DNA of 64,000 bases from Capronia americana (GCA_016110215.1 JADWQD010000013.1:620001-684000), one strand, 5' to 3'. Positions 22,722 to 34,801 are shown, counted from the stretch's first letter. Program-made: numbers and translations. Notes: generated from the letters alone by a model not told the origin.

Positions 22722-23477
22722 GGTGCTGGCTACTCAGTCCGGGCGCGATACCTGGTTGAGGGCAGGGCAGGGGATGTTGAGTACGCGGGAGGGCGTAAAG
22801 TTTGTCGCAAGTTCGATTTCGATATCGGTGAAGGCCACGGAATTGGACAGTCACCGCTTTTGCGCGCCTCCAGATTGGTACGCAACAATAGAACTGCAGG
22901 TCAGCAACTTGGATGCCAGGTTTGCTGCTGGTTGATGCAGATGTGAAGCGGCAGGAGCCTCTGTTGTTATTGGCCTTGGCCGGGATGTCGCTCAGCCCCT
23001 CATCGAACAGAGGCGTTGGGTGAGCGAATGTGATTCGCTGTCGTGGAAAAGAAGTTCCGTGCCGTGTTTGGGCTGAACAAGACATCGTGCCGCCTGCTCT
23101 TCTGTGCCTACCACAGCACCGGTGAATGCCAGGGTGCTTGCTGCCAGCATGGGCTTCCGTCGTTCAAGCTTCAGCCGCACGAGGCTATCCGAGATGAGTC
23201 CTGTTCCTTCACCTCCTTGTGTTCGCCTAGTGCTGCATCGTGACGCATCTATCTTGATGGCTGAGCTGTTGCGCACCTACTGGATTGATCCAACGGTTAC
23301 TTGATTGAGCCAACCTATGGCAACAGACGGAACTCTCTGCGCGGTCGATGGGCAACAAATTGCTGTCTTCACGCAAGCAATAAAGCTTCATTTGCAAGCC
23401 ATGTCCACCTGCTCGCGTCGTGTTGCTCTTGAGTCAAACAATTCTGTTGCCGCTGATCTACAAATGCCAATCAAGCC
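22722..23477. promoter_or_regulatory. Divergent intergenic region TXNL1-like / Fungal_trans_2-like
   Basis: About 750 bp between two divergent starts, presumed to hold both promoters. Short ORFs here are not supported. Confidence 0.4.
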
Positions 23478-25528
23478 ATGGCAGGCGGAGGCACAAATGT
23501 CTTCTTTGTACCGTACCGTCCTCACTCGAAATCGAAGAAATCCCACTTGGTCGAAGAACCTGAAATATCTCAGCAAAAGCACGCTGCTCGCGAGTACCAC
23601 CGAAAAGCCAAGCTTGAACGGCATGCTAAGCTAGGCGCCTTACATATCCATCATGCACGAAGTGCAAGTGTCCCAGCCGCGCAGCCTCAGTCAGAGTCAG
23701 CTTGCCGACCGACCTTGCCGCGAAACAGGTCATTTCAGGAAGACTGGGTCAACGACAACTCTTTCGCTATCTTCGACGCTGGCACCGGACAGTTCGATCC
23801 CTTCAATGCCTGTGTGCCTGCTGGTGTGCCCACTTTCGCTCTTGACATTCTAGACTATGGTGAGTATGCGAAGCTCTTCCTCCCTGTCCAGCTTTGTTTG
23901 TTCACCACAAACGGCAACCCAGTTCCTGATTCAAGCGCCTCAGGTCGGTCTATCTTTGTATCCAACATTGCACTTTGTCTGGCGCATTATCCGTTCGTGG
24001 CGGAACGCCTAGCCTCACTGACAACGACAACAGCGACGTCTGCTCAATGGAAGATCTTCAGCTCGTCAAAAGGTTTCTGCGGCGAAGGGACTATCAAAAA
24101 CGCTGTTCTCGCATGTGCCATGCAGTCTCCCGCCGCGTTCTGGTCCATTATTTTCGCAGGTGCCACACACAATGCATATCTTCAGCGTGGAACAGACACC
24201 CGCAGCCGAGATAGAACCTTACGCTTGTCCTACAAGACTAATGCCATCAAGGAGCTGAATCGTGAGATCCAAGCATTGCAAGGAGAGGCTTCTGATGAAC
24301 TGCTGCTGGCTATTATCACAATGGCAGCTCATGGTTCAGGCGAGCAGTTGGATCCACCTTCAGAGGAGGAAAATTTGAGCACACTCGAGGCCGTACAAAA
24401 CTTTCAATACTATGGCCGCATGCGTTGGGAGGAAGCGCATTTCAAAGCCATCGCCCATCTAGTCCATCAGCGAGGAGGCCTGCATACAGTGAAGATGCCT
24501 GGGTTAGCTAACGCTATCGGACTGTGAGTTCGCCTACGAGGCTTGATCCCCTTCCCGACTGTATCAAGCTGACGCAGAACAGGGCCGACATTTTCTTCGC
24601 TTTCCAGACGCTACGACCTCCCGCCTTCCCGCTTCTTGCCCCTTCTAGCTTGATCATGTCGACATGGCCCGAGGATCCAGCTCCTTTATGCTCATCCCTC
24701 TACAATATGACGGCTGGATTTGGCGAACTCCGCGATGATCCCGCCTTCGCATGTCTGATGCAAATCGTTACCCACGTGCGTATGATCACGATCGGTTTCA
24801 ATGCGCATCTGTCCCAGCAAGCTGGCGCTCCAACCATCACACGTATCGTATGGGCACGAAACTTCATGACCCACGACCTGCTCAGTCTACCTTTGACAAT
24901 GCCTACCACCATACCCAAGCCTATCCCCGGGGTGCGACCGCACGAATTCTCTGCTTCGGACATACTGAATGGCTTCTCCTCACAGCAAGCGCTGTACAAT
25001 CTCATACGCCTCTCAACTCTTACATACACGCTTCTAGTCCTCTTTCCCATGCCTCGTGTCACGGGATTGCATGACAGGCTCTCCCAGCAGCTCATGGCAG
25101 CCCTCGACGACTGCACAGCACTAGACCTCTGGGCCACGCATCCAAAGATGCTCTTTTGGGCCACTGTCCTCGGAGGCATCGTTTCAGAAGAAGGCGGCCT
25201 CCGGAAATGGTACGCCGAAATGACACGACGAACGAGGATGACCATTGCAGATCTAGGGCTGGTTGACTCGCCAGGCCGCGACAGGAGCCAGAGCACAGGT
25301 CGCCAGCGAGGCCGCAGTCGCAGTCGCAGTCGGTCAGCTTCGGAAGTGAGCGGGGAACGAGAGGCAGATGTGACATGGAAAGCCGTGAGGGGCATGTTTT
25401 TCCGGTTTCTTTGGTTCGACGGACCTCAATGCGACGGACTCGGAAGAGCGTTTTGGGACGAGGCTTGTGAGAATCTATCTGCCCGGGCTGCTAGTGACGA
25501 GCCCCCCACTTCGGCGTCTCCGTTTTGA
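23478..25528 (+). CDS. Fungal_trans_2-like (DUF3468) regulator-type protein without a zinc cluster
   Basis: Exons 23478-24523 and 24583-25528 (59-nt intron, GTGAGT donor, joins AIGL to ADIFF) give 663 residues. The N-terminus is FFVPYRPHSKSKKSHL followed by a basic helix (REYHRKAKLERHAKL), the pattern of the large ascomycete family related to Zn2Cys6 factors that retains the Fungal_trans_2/DUF3468 helical middle region but lacks the Cys6 DNA-binding motif. The helical middle spans about residues 170-560 (MRWEEAHFKAIAHLVHQRGG is typical). Near the C-terminus is an RS run (RGRSRSRSRSAS). The function is unknown; many members may be regulators. It ends 244 bp from the convergent acyl-CoA thioesterase. 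Confidence 0.75.
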
Positions 25529-25772
25529 TCACGACACGGTGATAGATTACCCACACGAAGACTGCGATATCAACTCGACTCGTTCCTTGGTGATCTCGAT
25601 ATGAGATCTAGGGTTCTTACTCGTCTATGAAGTGTGCCTTTTTTGAACTCAACGGGCCGCACACTGTATTCTAGGCAGGTCGCGAGATCCTGCTATATAT
25701 TGTGACAATCACTGTTCCAGGTAACGTCGCATAATTTCTGTTTCGTTTTCCTTGACCCCTACCACGCGCTTT

Positions 25773-27021
25773 TCAGAGCTTGGCACTCTCTTTGAAGACA
25801 TAGAATGCCTGTCCATGCGGTCAGTAGTGTATCAAGCCTGACCGGTTTCACATACCTCCTGAATGACCGTGGCAATCAACATCCCCTGGCGGCTGAAGAT
25901 CTTTGAGTTGATCATCGCTCGACCATCTTTCGCCCACGGAGACGTCACCTCGATATAGAGCAGCTCGTCGGCGCGGAACCCGTTGTGCGTGTGGAAGTGG
26001 ATACTGTGGTTCAGACTCGTCATGATCTTCAAGCTCGCGGGCAGTGCCGTCTTGGTCGCATCGCCGATGGGCCACAGCCCATGTGGCACGCCGTGGATGG
26101 ACAGCGGACAGTCCATGACATGATAGTCCGACGCGTGTACCACGGCCAGGATATGGGCGGGCGCGCCCCTCGCGGCGGCCATGGGCGGATCAATCTGCGC
26201 GACCACGGGGGCGATGGTCGTCGCTGGATTCGGGGGATCTAAGACGCCACAAAACGGAAAAAAACGTGAGCAAGTGTGCGCAACGCAACGGGCACGGTTA
26301 CAGATGTGATGGCGGGTGTGTCTCCACACTACCCATTTGTGTGGCAAAGTTACAGTAAGCGGAAGAATTAATGAACACACACCTTGGTGGACAAGCGGCA
26401 GCCTCTCGAACTTCATGAACGGCCCTTTCTCCGTGCGCATGTCCTCGAAGTCGTCGAGCGTGATCTTCCACCCGCTGCGCTCGCCGTGCCGTTTGATCTG
26501 CATGGGCGTCGCGTGCGTCATGGCCCGGCCGGACCACGGCGCCGCGTTCATGAACGAGATCGTCACCGTCACGAACACCCGCTCGCCTTGCTCGATGGTG
26601 ACAGTGCGCACGGCGAACCGGCGGCCGTTGCCGATGCGTTGGACCTTGTACACCAGCGGGACGGCCGGGTTGGGCGCCAGCATGAAGTGCGTCTGCAGCG
26701 AGTCGAGCATGAAGCCCTCGGGCACGGTTTTCCACGCCGCCCACGCGGCTTGCGCCATCATCAGCGGGCCGGGCATGGTGTTGGTGATGTTGAACACCCA
26801 GGGGGTGTGGATGGTCGTGAACACGTCCTAAGCAAGTATTAAATCATGGTTGGTTTGAGTGAACAGGCATCGCATGGCATCGCATAAGCATTCGGGAATG
26901 AGACCGAAGAAGAGGAACAAGGCGCCGTGCAGCTGCTCACCGGTGCAGTCTCCTTCAATTGGAGATGTGTTTCGAAATCGAGCCGTGAGGCCTCGGGCCC
27001 GGGAGATCCGTTCGCACCCAT
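25773..27021 (-). CDS. Acyl-CoA thioesterase II (TesB-like double hotdog), peroxisomal
   Basis: Four exons: 27021-26941, 26827-26383, 26238-25856 and 25808-25773, 945 nt in frame, 314 residues. Introns are 113, 144 and 47 nt. Exon 1 gives MGANGSPGPEASRLDFETHL. Exons 2 and 3 carry two hotdog folds typical of TesB/ACOT8 (LDSLQTHFMLAPNPAVPLVY in the first; LNHSIHFHTHNGFRADELLY in the second). The last intron has donor GTATGT, branch CTGAC and acceptor CAG. Its splicing replaces an unspliced end (CETGQA) with AFYVFKESAKL, ending in the type-1 peroxisomal signal AKL. Family role: hydrolysis of acyl-CoA to fatty acid and CoA. I see no secondary-metabolite core gene next to it. Confidence 0.9.
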
Positions 27022-29007
27022 GGTCGATGGTCGGAGGTTGACCTTATTTATACTCGTAGACTAGATTGCGTTGTCCGCAGCGCTTGGGTCTAGAGAGCAC
27101 CGGTTCTGTTCCCGATTCCACAGGCGCGCCGAAGGGGAGGGAGCAAAGGGAGTAGGTGTGTTCACGCAACGAGACTCCTCATCATGCGTGACGAGGCCGA
27201 TAGATAATATCGCGTCGCACAATCTGACGCCGGTCAATGGGTGGCAATGTAAGCTTCAGCTGGTTGTTCCCCTGCTCGAGAAATAACGTTATGGGATGCG
27301 GCTGATCAGCACAGCATAAGGTACGAGTATCAGATCCGAGATCTTATGGGGGGGTTGATGGAAGCGGGGGCCCGCAGACCATGAAGATGCCAATGCATAT
27401 CGGGGGATATACCGAGGTAGATGTCGGGAATCCATCGCCCTTCATTCATCATTGCTGAGCCCACGTCAGCTGCGCACGGAGGGGGTTATTAGTATGTGTG
27501 CGAAATATCTGGCTGTGTCATCAAGCCATGATCCAATTGTGAGTAGCGCGCGTCAAGCATGCTGGCCTTACGAGTATGCCTGGTGGTTTGGAACTCGAGT
27601 TGATCAAAGAGCGTAGAACGAGACTTTGACCGGAATCTCCGAATATTGTATTGACGTCGGTTGAGCCGCTCGGAACGAATTCTCCTCGCACCTACAACCT
27701 ATGCAGACATAGGGATGCAGGAACCATATCATGTTCATGGTAATTCTGTATCTCAAGCTTCCCTCCCTCGCAGCGACGCCATAGAAATGTCCGATAATGT
27801 CTATAATTGTTTCTCTTTCCGGTCTCGCTCTTCTAACGCTGCTGCGCTAGACTGATCTGCAGGATTCCAGTCTGATCAGTTCCACGACCACTAGTTGCAA
27901 ACTACGTGATGGATGTAACCAACACTCCGCTCCCTGGTTGATCTGCTTCATCTCTAGTCCTCAACCGTGTTCCAAGCCACCATTGGAAGATTGAAAAACG
28001 GAACCTTTGTTGCAGACGGAACGGTCAGACGCCTTTCAGCTTCCTCCCATTTCACGTTGATGTCGTACCTTTTCCACTCTAGGCGGAGAGCACCGCGGCG
28101 ACTACTGTCCTCGACTGGTGTAGGACATTCTGGTAGAGGAGTTGTTGGATCTCTCTTGGTGGTCAAGGAAGTCCCCTGCGTGGTGGTGCCTAATCCTGCT
28201 TGTGTGCAATTATCGATTGCACCCTTGGCCACTCCACGCGGAAGGTATACCCAGTCCGGCCAGTTCGTATCATGAAGGACAGCATACGACAGTGTGCGGA
28301 TTTACAATGACCGACGTTGTAATCAATAATGGCGCCGGTTTACCCTGAGCTGGACGAGAGGAGCAAATGAAGCTGGAAGAAGCCTCGACATTGTCCTCGC
28401 GGCGGTTTTAGATCAGAGGGATCCAGGACCACAGGGACATCCTATGCATGTCGCATCGGATGTTGGATCCGAACAGACATGGAAGGATTCAGCATAATTT
28501 GCCCAGCTGGTCGAAGAAGGCTGGACAGAGGCAATCGCAGGTGTGAAGCGTGTGGTCCTCCCACAGACTAGCGTCTTCGATGGGAAACAGGTTGCAGGCC
28601 GGAGCAAGTACGCACAGTCAACCTACAAGTAACAAGGAAATGGTGCGGTCGTCGTCGCTTCGGAAGGACAGGCCTCCTTCCGCGGTGGAAATAAGACTAG
28701 GAGTCAGGCTGACAGAGCTCGCCAACCGTGCCGCGTCCTCCCAAGTCACACAGCGAAATTGCGGGTGTGACGAATGGCAGGAAGGTGTCTTCCACCAAAG
28801 TGATGTAGCGCGCATAGGAACAGATGGAAGCAAATCAAACGGTGCACTATGTTACATAGGAGGTCCGCAGAAGCCACATATGTAGCTTAGCACCAGCGAG
28901 ACCGCTTGAACGATTAACCATCAACACGAACGGCTCAAATCCAGGACGCCTCCCCTGTTTCAGCCCTCGAGCGCACAGGGCCACAAAGTGAATTGGCCCT
29001 TCGCTAG
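27022..29007. other. Intergenic, 2 kb
   Basis: The promoter side of the thioesterase, then the 3' side of the rhodopsin-domain gene. It carries three TACTCGTA/TACGAGTA sites (27051, 27322, 27569). The 93-111 residue ORFs near 28.0-28.9 kb show no family features. Confidence 0.4.
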
Positions 29008-30165
29008 CTAGCAGTGGTTGGTCTCCTTCTCGACACCAGCCGGCTGCGGGATTTCCGTCTCTGAGATCCAGAAGCTGTTCTCTGCACCTTTGCCTTGTTT
29101 GAGCGAGTCCGATCCCATCGTCGGGTTGCTCGCGAGATCTTCTTCGCCATGCTCACCTGGCGGCCGAGACACACGTCGATCCATCTCATCCATCAGGACG
29201 TAGGTGTCTGGCTGGGTGTTCCTCCTCCTTTCGCTGCTGCTCTGTGACTTTTGGCGCATCTTGAGCTTCAGTTGTCCGTAGATGCTGGGCGCGTTCGCCA
29301 CGAATGTGGAAATAACGCCTTGGATGGACGCCCAAAAGCTGCGAGCTGGCTGAGCCGAGTTGGATCCGTGGATATAGGCCACACGGATACAAGTGATGAT
29401 GATGCAAAAGCTGCCCAGGAGGTACAGCAAGGCAATACGGCATTTCTGTGACCATTTGTGGCCTCGTGTCCGGAGGACGGGGTAGGATATGGCGAGGAGG
29501 AGGAGGTCGATGATGATGTTGCAGATGCATTGGACGAAGAGTTGCACATATGCCTGGACACAGCTTCCGGGATCGGGTTGGATCTGCCAATATAGTCTGA
29601 AGGGGCGGCACTCCAAGAACGTTGCAAACACGACCGCAACGTAGGACCCGCCGATCACCACCCAGGTCACCCGGACGCAGATTTTGACCCAGTGAATGTG
29701 GGCCAAGATCCGGGTATAGAAAAGAAGCAGCAGGATGCATTGCAGCCAGTAGACAGTGGTGATCAGGAGTCTCGAAACCAGCGACAGGATGGTGCCCGCT
29801 TCGATCTTGTCGAGGTCGAGGCTTTCGTAGTGAGTGGCTCCTTGCAGGAGGATGTCGTCTGCTGTGCCATACTCCAACACAAAGTTGCTAATGACGATCC
29901 GCGCAATCAGAATTGCGATTGAGGCCAGAACCACCCCCGTTGTAATGTCCAGGGAAGACTTCCGATAGTGCTGTCCGCAGATGAATCTCACAAGCAGAAT
30001 GACAATGGCAAGCCCGATGGATACCCAGTTGGCAGTTTTTGCCTCGTCGTTGGTGATTTGGGAAGGCATTGTCGTCTTTCCAGAAAGCCGGCTGTTGACC
30101 GAAAGGAAGGGGAGGGGAGGCTTCCGTCGTGGGCACTTGCATTCTCTTTTTGAGCCGGCGGGCAT
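29008..30165 (-). CDS. Rhodopsin-domain (Pth11-like) seven-helix membrane protein
   Basis: A single exon of 385 codons. Seven hydrophobic segments are visible, from WVSIGLAIVILLVRFICG to SFWASIQGVISTFVANAPSI. The pattern of conserved extracellular cysteine, LECRPFRLYW, and the SCVQ..VQLFVQCICNIIIDLLLL helix is that of the fungal rhodopsin-domain/integral membrane family (Pth11-related), often called GPCR-like. The tail of about 85 residues is hydrophilic and probably cytosolic. The ATG at 30165 gives a basic leader; the ATG at 30069 (MPSQITNDE) would place the start just before helix 1 and is an equally good candidate. The ligand and signalling role are unknown. Confidence 0.83.
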   Translation of the reverse strand: MPAGSKRECKCPRRKPPLPFLSVNSRLSGKTTMPSQITNDEAKTANWVSIGLAIVILLVRFICGQHYRKSSLDITTGVVLASIAILIARIVISNFVLEYGTADDILLQGATHYESLDLDKIEAGTILSLVSRLLITTVYWLQCILLLLFYTRILAHIHWVKICVRVTWVVIGGSYVAVVFATFLECRPFRLYWQIQPDPGSCVQAYVQLFVQCICNIIIDLLLLAISYPVLRTRGHKWSQKCRIALLYLLGSFCIIITCIRVAYIHGSNSAQPARSFWASIQGVISTFVANAPSIYGQLKLKMRQKSQSSSERRRNTQPDTYVLMDEMDRRVSRPPGEHGEEDLASNPTMGSDSLKQGKGAENSFWISETEIPQPAGVEKETNHC

Positions 30166-31371
30166 TCGAGTGGACCCCTTTTCCCCAGATATTTTACCCC
30201 GGCTTCAGTGAAGTCCTTAGTCCCGTCCTAGCTACCTGGGTGCTAGCGACGTCGAAACAAGAATGGCTCGCACGCTTGTGTTGAGCTTGGGGGGTCTGAG
30301 TCGGTGGCACCTCAAAATGTTGACTTGGGTATACGGGGTTGACCCTCAAATAGGTCAAGGATAAAATCCCTTCAACCAGTCCTTGGGGGGCGATCTTTCT
30401 GGGCCTTGTCACCGACATTGTCGTCCACAGTTGGCCTCCTGGCCAGCTGGTCTGCTGCAAACAAATTGTCCATATCTGATCCCTGGAGTCGCTTTTGTTG
30501 TTGCTCCTGTGGTATAGATTTGTTCAGCGCGAGAAGGACACGCATCTGTCGCGAGGATAGTAAGTAGTTAGCAATTACCAACTGGGTGCGCGTGAAGAAT
30601 GCTACCGTGGCCCGTGCGGCGTTGGTGCTTCATCAGTATGCACTTGCCTGAGTTACGATCCAGTGACGGCCTTTAGCTTACCGTTGAAACCGGTTGCCTG
30701 GGACTGTACGCTAGGTGTCATATGCAGGCTAATAGGCACTGTCACACCGTCCCCGGCCGACTTGGACTTGGAATAGCACCTTGTACCTCAGCGGGACAAT
30801 AGAGTTTTCTCCTGGTGATCGGCTCCAGATTGCTGGGTACAGTAGCCAGATGGAGCATTTCCAGTTCAACCTGGTGCCCCGGAGTCATTGACCCTCGGAG
30901 TTCGGAAATCGGTCTAAGCAAGCCCGCTCAAGGTATTTTGACGGCCAGCCGAATCAAGAACGTTTTGGGGGGCCGGTTGCTGCATCAATTTCCTGCCAGC
31001 CTTGGTAAAGTCGAGGAATGAGGAAAGATGCCAGGGGGAAATACCAGCCCGAACTTCACCTCAAGGTTTCTGTAGCAAAAGGTGCTAGGCGCCAAGTTCT
31101 GGAAGAACTGCTCGCGCCTCAATCAAGGGTGATGCCGCCCTGTGCAAACCCGGCGCGTGCGACTCCCGGTGACGCGGGTGAGCGCTCACCAGTGTCTCCG
31201 CTCTTGTCCCTGAGCGCTGACTAGACAAACCTCGAGCAGTGGCTGTCACCGCGTCAGCATGCTCATGGGCTCCTTCTAAGTCTCAAAGCCCCATACGCCT
31301 TGAAACATACTCCTCGTGTCGACCGCCTTGTGCATCAACTGTACACAGTATTGCCCTAGCACAGAGTATTG
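30166..31371. other. Intergenic, 1.2 kb
   Basis: The upstream region of the rhodopsin-domain gene and the 3' side of the ankyrin-like gene. No supported ORF, RNA gene or repeat is seen. Confidence 0.4.
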
Positions 31372-32391
31372 TCAACCGTCCTTTCCCGTGTCTCTGTCAG
31401 AACTTGAATAGTCGACCCGCTTCATCTTCTCATGGTGTGGTGCATCGGCAGACTCGAGTTTGTTCCTTTTCTTCGAGAACGGCCACCATGATTTTGAAGG
31501 GCCGTCGCTTTCAACTGCTGTTGGGCTATGCTGGTCCTTGGTCATGTCTTTCGTCTCTGTACCTGTGCCGCCGAATGGCCACCAACGTTTAGCGTCGCCT
31601 TTCCTCGTCGCTTGAAGGTCTCTTCGGGAAGACTCGGCCAGTTGCAGTTCGCAGCTCTTGATATGTCGTTCAAGCACGTCGATCATGTCTTTATTCTCTC
31701 CCTTGAGCCACGATCGCGCTCTCGATAAGTGGACGGAGGAAGGTCGTCCTCTAGTTCGCTTCTCGCTCAGTAGCACATCCAGGACATCGGCACGTCGATG
31801 GAACATTGCTGAATTGATAGGGAAATCGAGATGAGGGGTATCGCGGGCCATCTTGCTGATAACGTCGATGGGTTGGCCGCATTCTACAGCTCGTGTCAGC
31901 GGTCCGCCCATACGAGATGTGTAGTTGTGAGTCATTTCCTTCAACGCTCCGTGGTCCAAGAGTACGTGGATGAAAGGCGCGTTGTCAGCACCCCCTTCGC
32001 AAGCTTTACTCAATAAGCTTGATATATGGTCGTCGAACTCAAAAAAGGTAATTTCAGGTGTGTGCGAGCAGACTAGTTTGAGCATATCAGGATCTAGAGG
32101 CGGCTCCAGAAGTGCGCCGGGAATAGCACCGTCGCTGATTTCGACCTCTGGGTAGGTTGAATATAGGTATCGAACAATCGGCTGGTGTCCATGAGAAATG
32201 GCTGCGGCGAACAAGATGCTCGTCGTCGGTGCACTCTCCGGTGTTCTTTGGTGGTATCTTATGGCAGGGCTACCATGCTTGATGCCGTGCTCATTGAACA
32301 GTATCTGTAGCTCATCCAGTTGACCGGCACTGCAGGCTTTCAGCATTGCTTCCTGCCACTGGTCAGAGGACGCTGCGTCGGACTCGGCCAT
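31372..32391 (-). CDS. Ankyrin-like repeat protein with duplicated WWPF tail motif
   Basis: A single exon of 339 residues. The first about 240 residues show helical repeats of ankyrin type (LKACSAGQLDELQILFNEHG; TSILFAAAISHGHQPIVRYL; PFIHVLLDHGA; GGPLTRAVECGQPIDVISKM), with several positions degenerate. The C-terminal 90 residues are hydrophilic and contain two copies of a short motif, KRWWPFGG and KSWWPFSK, about 45 residues apart. There is no signal peptide. The family is common in Pezizomycotina with no assigned function; ankyrin repeats imply a protein-protein contact role. Confidence 0.72.
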   Translation of the reverse strand: MAESDAASSDQWQEAMLKACSAGQLDELQILFNEHGIKHGSPAIRYHQRTPESAPTTSILFAAAISHGHQPIVRYLYSTYPEVEISDGAIPGALLEPPLDPDMLKLVCSHTPEITFFEFDDHISSLLSKACEGGADNAPFIHVLLDHGALKEMTHNYTSRMGGPLTRAVECGQPIDVISKMARDTPHLDFPINSAMFHRRADVLDVLLSEKRTRGRPSSVHLSRARSWLKGENKDMIDVLERHIKSCELQLAESSRRDLQATRKGDAKRWWPFGGTGTETKDMTKDQHSPTAVESDGPSKSWWPFSKKRNKLESADAPHHEKMKRVDYSSSDRDTGKDG

Positions 32392-33423
32392 TTTGAAAAT
32401 GCGTGAGGTAGCTTTGAGATATGACAGAGGCTGACAGAATTCCCGTACAAAGTCGATGAGACTAAACTGTTATATGAAGCAGAAGTTCTTGACAAGCATG
32501 GTATGCTTACAGCGAGCATCACAGTTAGAGGGACATTGTTGAGCGCCTAGCTTGTTGGCGGAGCGCTCTCTCGAGAACCACGAATACGCGCCGGCCCCTT
32601 TTGGACTGTTCGTGGCTGGTTTAGGTCTTTGGTGGTTGTCTGATGGCACGAATGGCTGCTCGTAACCAGGAGGCTGCAGGCCATGACGCTGAGCGTCTAT
32701 CTAGGCGCGATGTAACTCCTCGAGTTAAGCTGCCGATCCACTTGCACAACTGGCAAGCGTGATCGAAGTGTCGTAACAAGTGTTTATCATGCTCAACTCG
32801 AGAGATGAACGCTTGGCTGATTCGAGATATCAACATATTCGACCGCGGACGATGACTTGGTGCCGACAGCACTGAGCTTGAAGTCCAATGATCTCATCGT
32901 GTAGTCGATTGCATTCGGAGGGCGGTTCTGGGAGTCCTGGCACGATTCTCGAAGGCCAAGATATTGCTCACGGATAAGAAGTATGCGGTCAGATCCCGGT
33001 CTTCGTCTTTGTTCTCGGGGTCTTCAAGATCGGAACAAAACGTCTTCCGGTGAGTACCTAGAGAAGCACTATTGTATCTACGGTTCACGAACCAAGCGCG
33101 TCGTGAGGTGAATACCGATCATTTTCTCGTCATACTGTACCTTGACTGAGAGATTCGGTCCTTTTTCTTCATACGCCATGGACAGTGACCCTGTTGTCTA
33201 TTTCGAGATAATTTTAGTTAGTAGTATGCTCTGATAATGAAACAGGTTCACGACTAGATCACGACCTGAAGATCCAAACCGCTTGGCAATTGGAGAACTT
33301 GGGCATGACAAGGCTGAGGCCACGCAAGGCTGAGGCTACGTCTTCTTCTCCTCACTGCATTCAAATCCCAAGTGACACTCAATTGAATCTAGCCCACCCC
33401 GATTCGATTGCTTTGACGCGATC
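32392..33423. other. Intergenic, 1 kb, divergent
   Basis: It lies between the start of the ankyrin-like gene (-) and SWP1 (+), so it should contain both promoters. No supported ORF. Confidence 0.4.
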
Positions 33424-34801
33424 ATGCTCCTTCCGCAGGCCCTCGTCCTCCTCCTCGTCTCGGCTCTAGGCTCGACAGTGTCCGCAGCCTCATCATGGAC
33501 ATTCGCAGACGGCTCGCTGAGCATCATAAGTAAAGGCTCAGGCTCTAAAGATGGAGGACTGAAAGAAAAGTACGTTACGAACTCCGAGAAAGAGCACATT
33601 GCTCGGAAGAGAGCGCTACCGTTCTGCTCTGCTCTATTCCCCTCGTTGGGTGTCTGAGCGGTTTGAGCGATGGGGTGACAAACTTGCTCTTGGACCTGCC
33701 ACTTACAGTCTCTCTGCACAGGCTTGTACCTTCTCAACAGCTCTCGGATACAGTGTCTTTGGGCAGCGCCGATACCCTCAAGGTCACGTTGACCGCGCAG
33801 GAGGGCAAGACGGCGAAGAGGCCGCACCAGGCGTTTCTCTTGCTGCAGGATCAGGAGCGCAGGCTGGATGTCTCATACCCGTTCAGCGTCAAGGAGAGCG
33901 GCAAGGCCGTGGTTTCACTGGTAAGTCATGTTCAGCTAGACAAAAAAGAGGAAGAGAGACGGAGGAGGGAAAACATCCGAGCGACGGCCCTGCGCGGCAG
34001 TCAGTCCAATCCATGTTTCCACGGTGGGAACACTCAGGACATCCTAGATACCTACATCTCGCACCCTCCCTCCCCTGTCCGTCCGTGTCCCTACAGATGA
34101 TCCGGCCTATTTTTGCTCGATAACCCAACACTTGCTAACACTCACCTTGTTCTTCCTTCCTCTCACAGACCCAACGCGACCTCCCCGCGCAGTTTCTCGC
34201 CTCAAACACCTCCCTCACCACGTCTATAATCCTGGCCTCCTTCGGCGCCTCTACTCCCGGCTACAATAACCCAGCCTTCACACTACAACCCACGGCCTCC
34301 GACCCGAGCACTCCCTTCCCAGCGGTCGAGAAACCCCTCCGCTACGGCAAACTTCCCGAGATTCACCACATCTTCCGCTCCGACCCCAAGAGTCCACCCA
34401 TCGTCATTTCGCTGGTATTCCTGGGTGGTGTGCTCGCGACGATCCCCCTCTTAGCCGCAGTGGTATGTGGTTTTTTCCCCCGCCCGCTCCAACATGGTTT
34501 CCCCCCTTCCTCCCCAAAATGCTAAGCTCCGCTAACTCAACCCTCCCTCCGCCTCTATTAGTGGCTCTACCTCGGCGCCAACATCTCATCCCTCCCCACG
34601 GCCCTGTCGGCCTCACCCGTCAGCCATACCCTCTTCGTCGGCTCGGTGGCGGGCATCGAATTCGTCTTCTTCCTCTACTATACGAGTTGGAATCTCTTCC
34701 AGACGCTTCCTGTGCTGGGCGTGTTGGGCGTGATCGCCTTCCTCAGCGGGAGCAGGGCTCTCAGCGAGGTGCAGGAGCGAAGGCTGGGTGGGACGAGATG
34801 A
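33424..34801 (+). CDS. SWP1: Oligosaccharyltransferase subunit Swp1 (ribophorin II)
   Basis: Four exons: 33424-33569, 33722-33920, 34169-34462 and 34562-34801, in frame, 292 residues; introns are 152, 248 and 99 nt. It starts with a signal peptide (MLLPQALVLLLVSALGSTVSA). The lumenal part includes SADTLKVTL and KRPHQAFLLLQD, then RYGKLPEIHHIFRSDPKSPP, all typical of ribophorin II/Swp1. Three C-terminal membrane helices follow (VISLVFLGGVLATIPLLAAV; HTLFVGSVAGIEFVFFLYYT; LPVLGVLGVIAFLSG). Role: a non-catalytic subunit of the ER oligosaccharyltransferase that N-glycosylates nascent proteins. It has the largest introns found here. The splice sites are inferred from frame and family. Confidence 0.92.

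Noticed and set aside
26384..26842. A 152-codon plus-strand ORF antisense to the thioesterase
   Set aside because: The sense strand encodes a well-conserved hotdog protein with good splice sites; the antisense frame is H/R-rich shadow.
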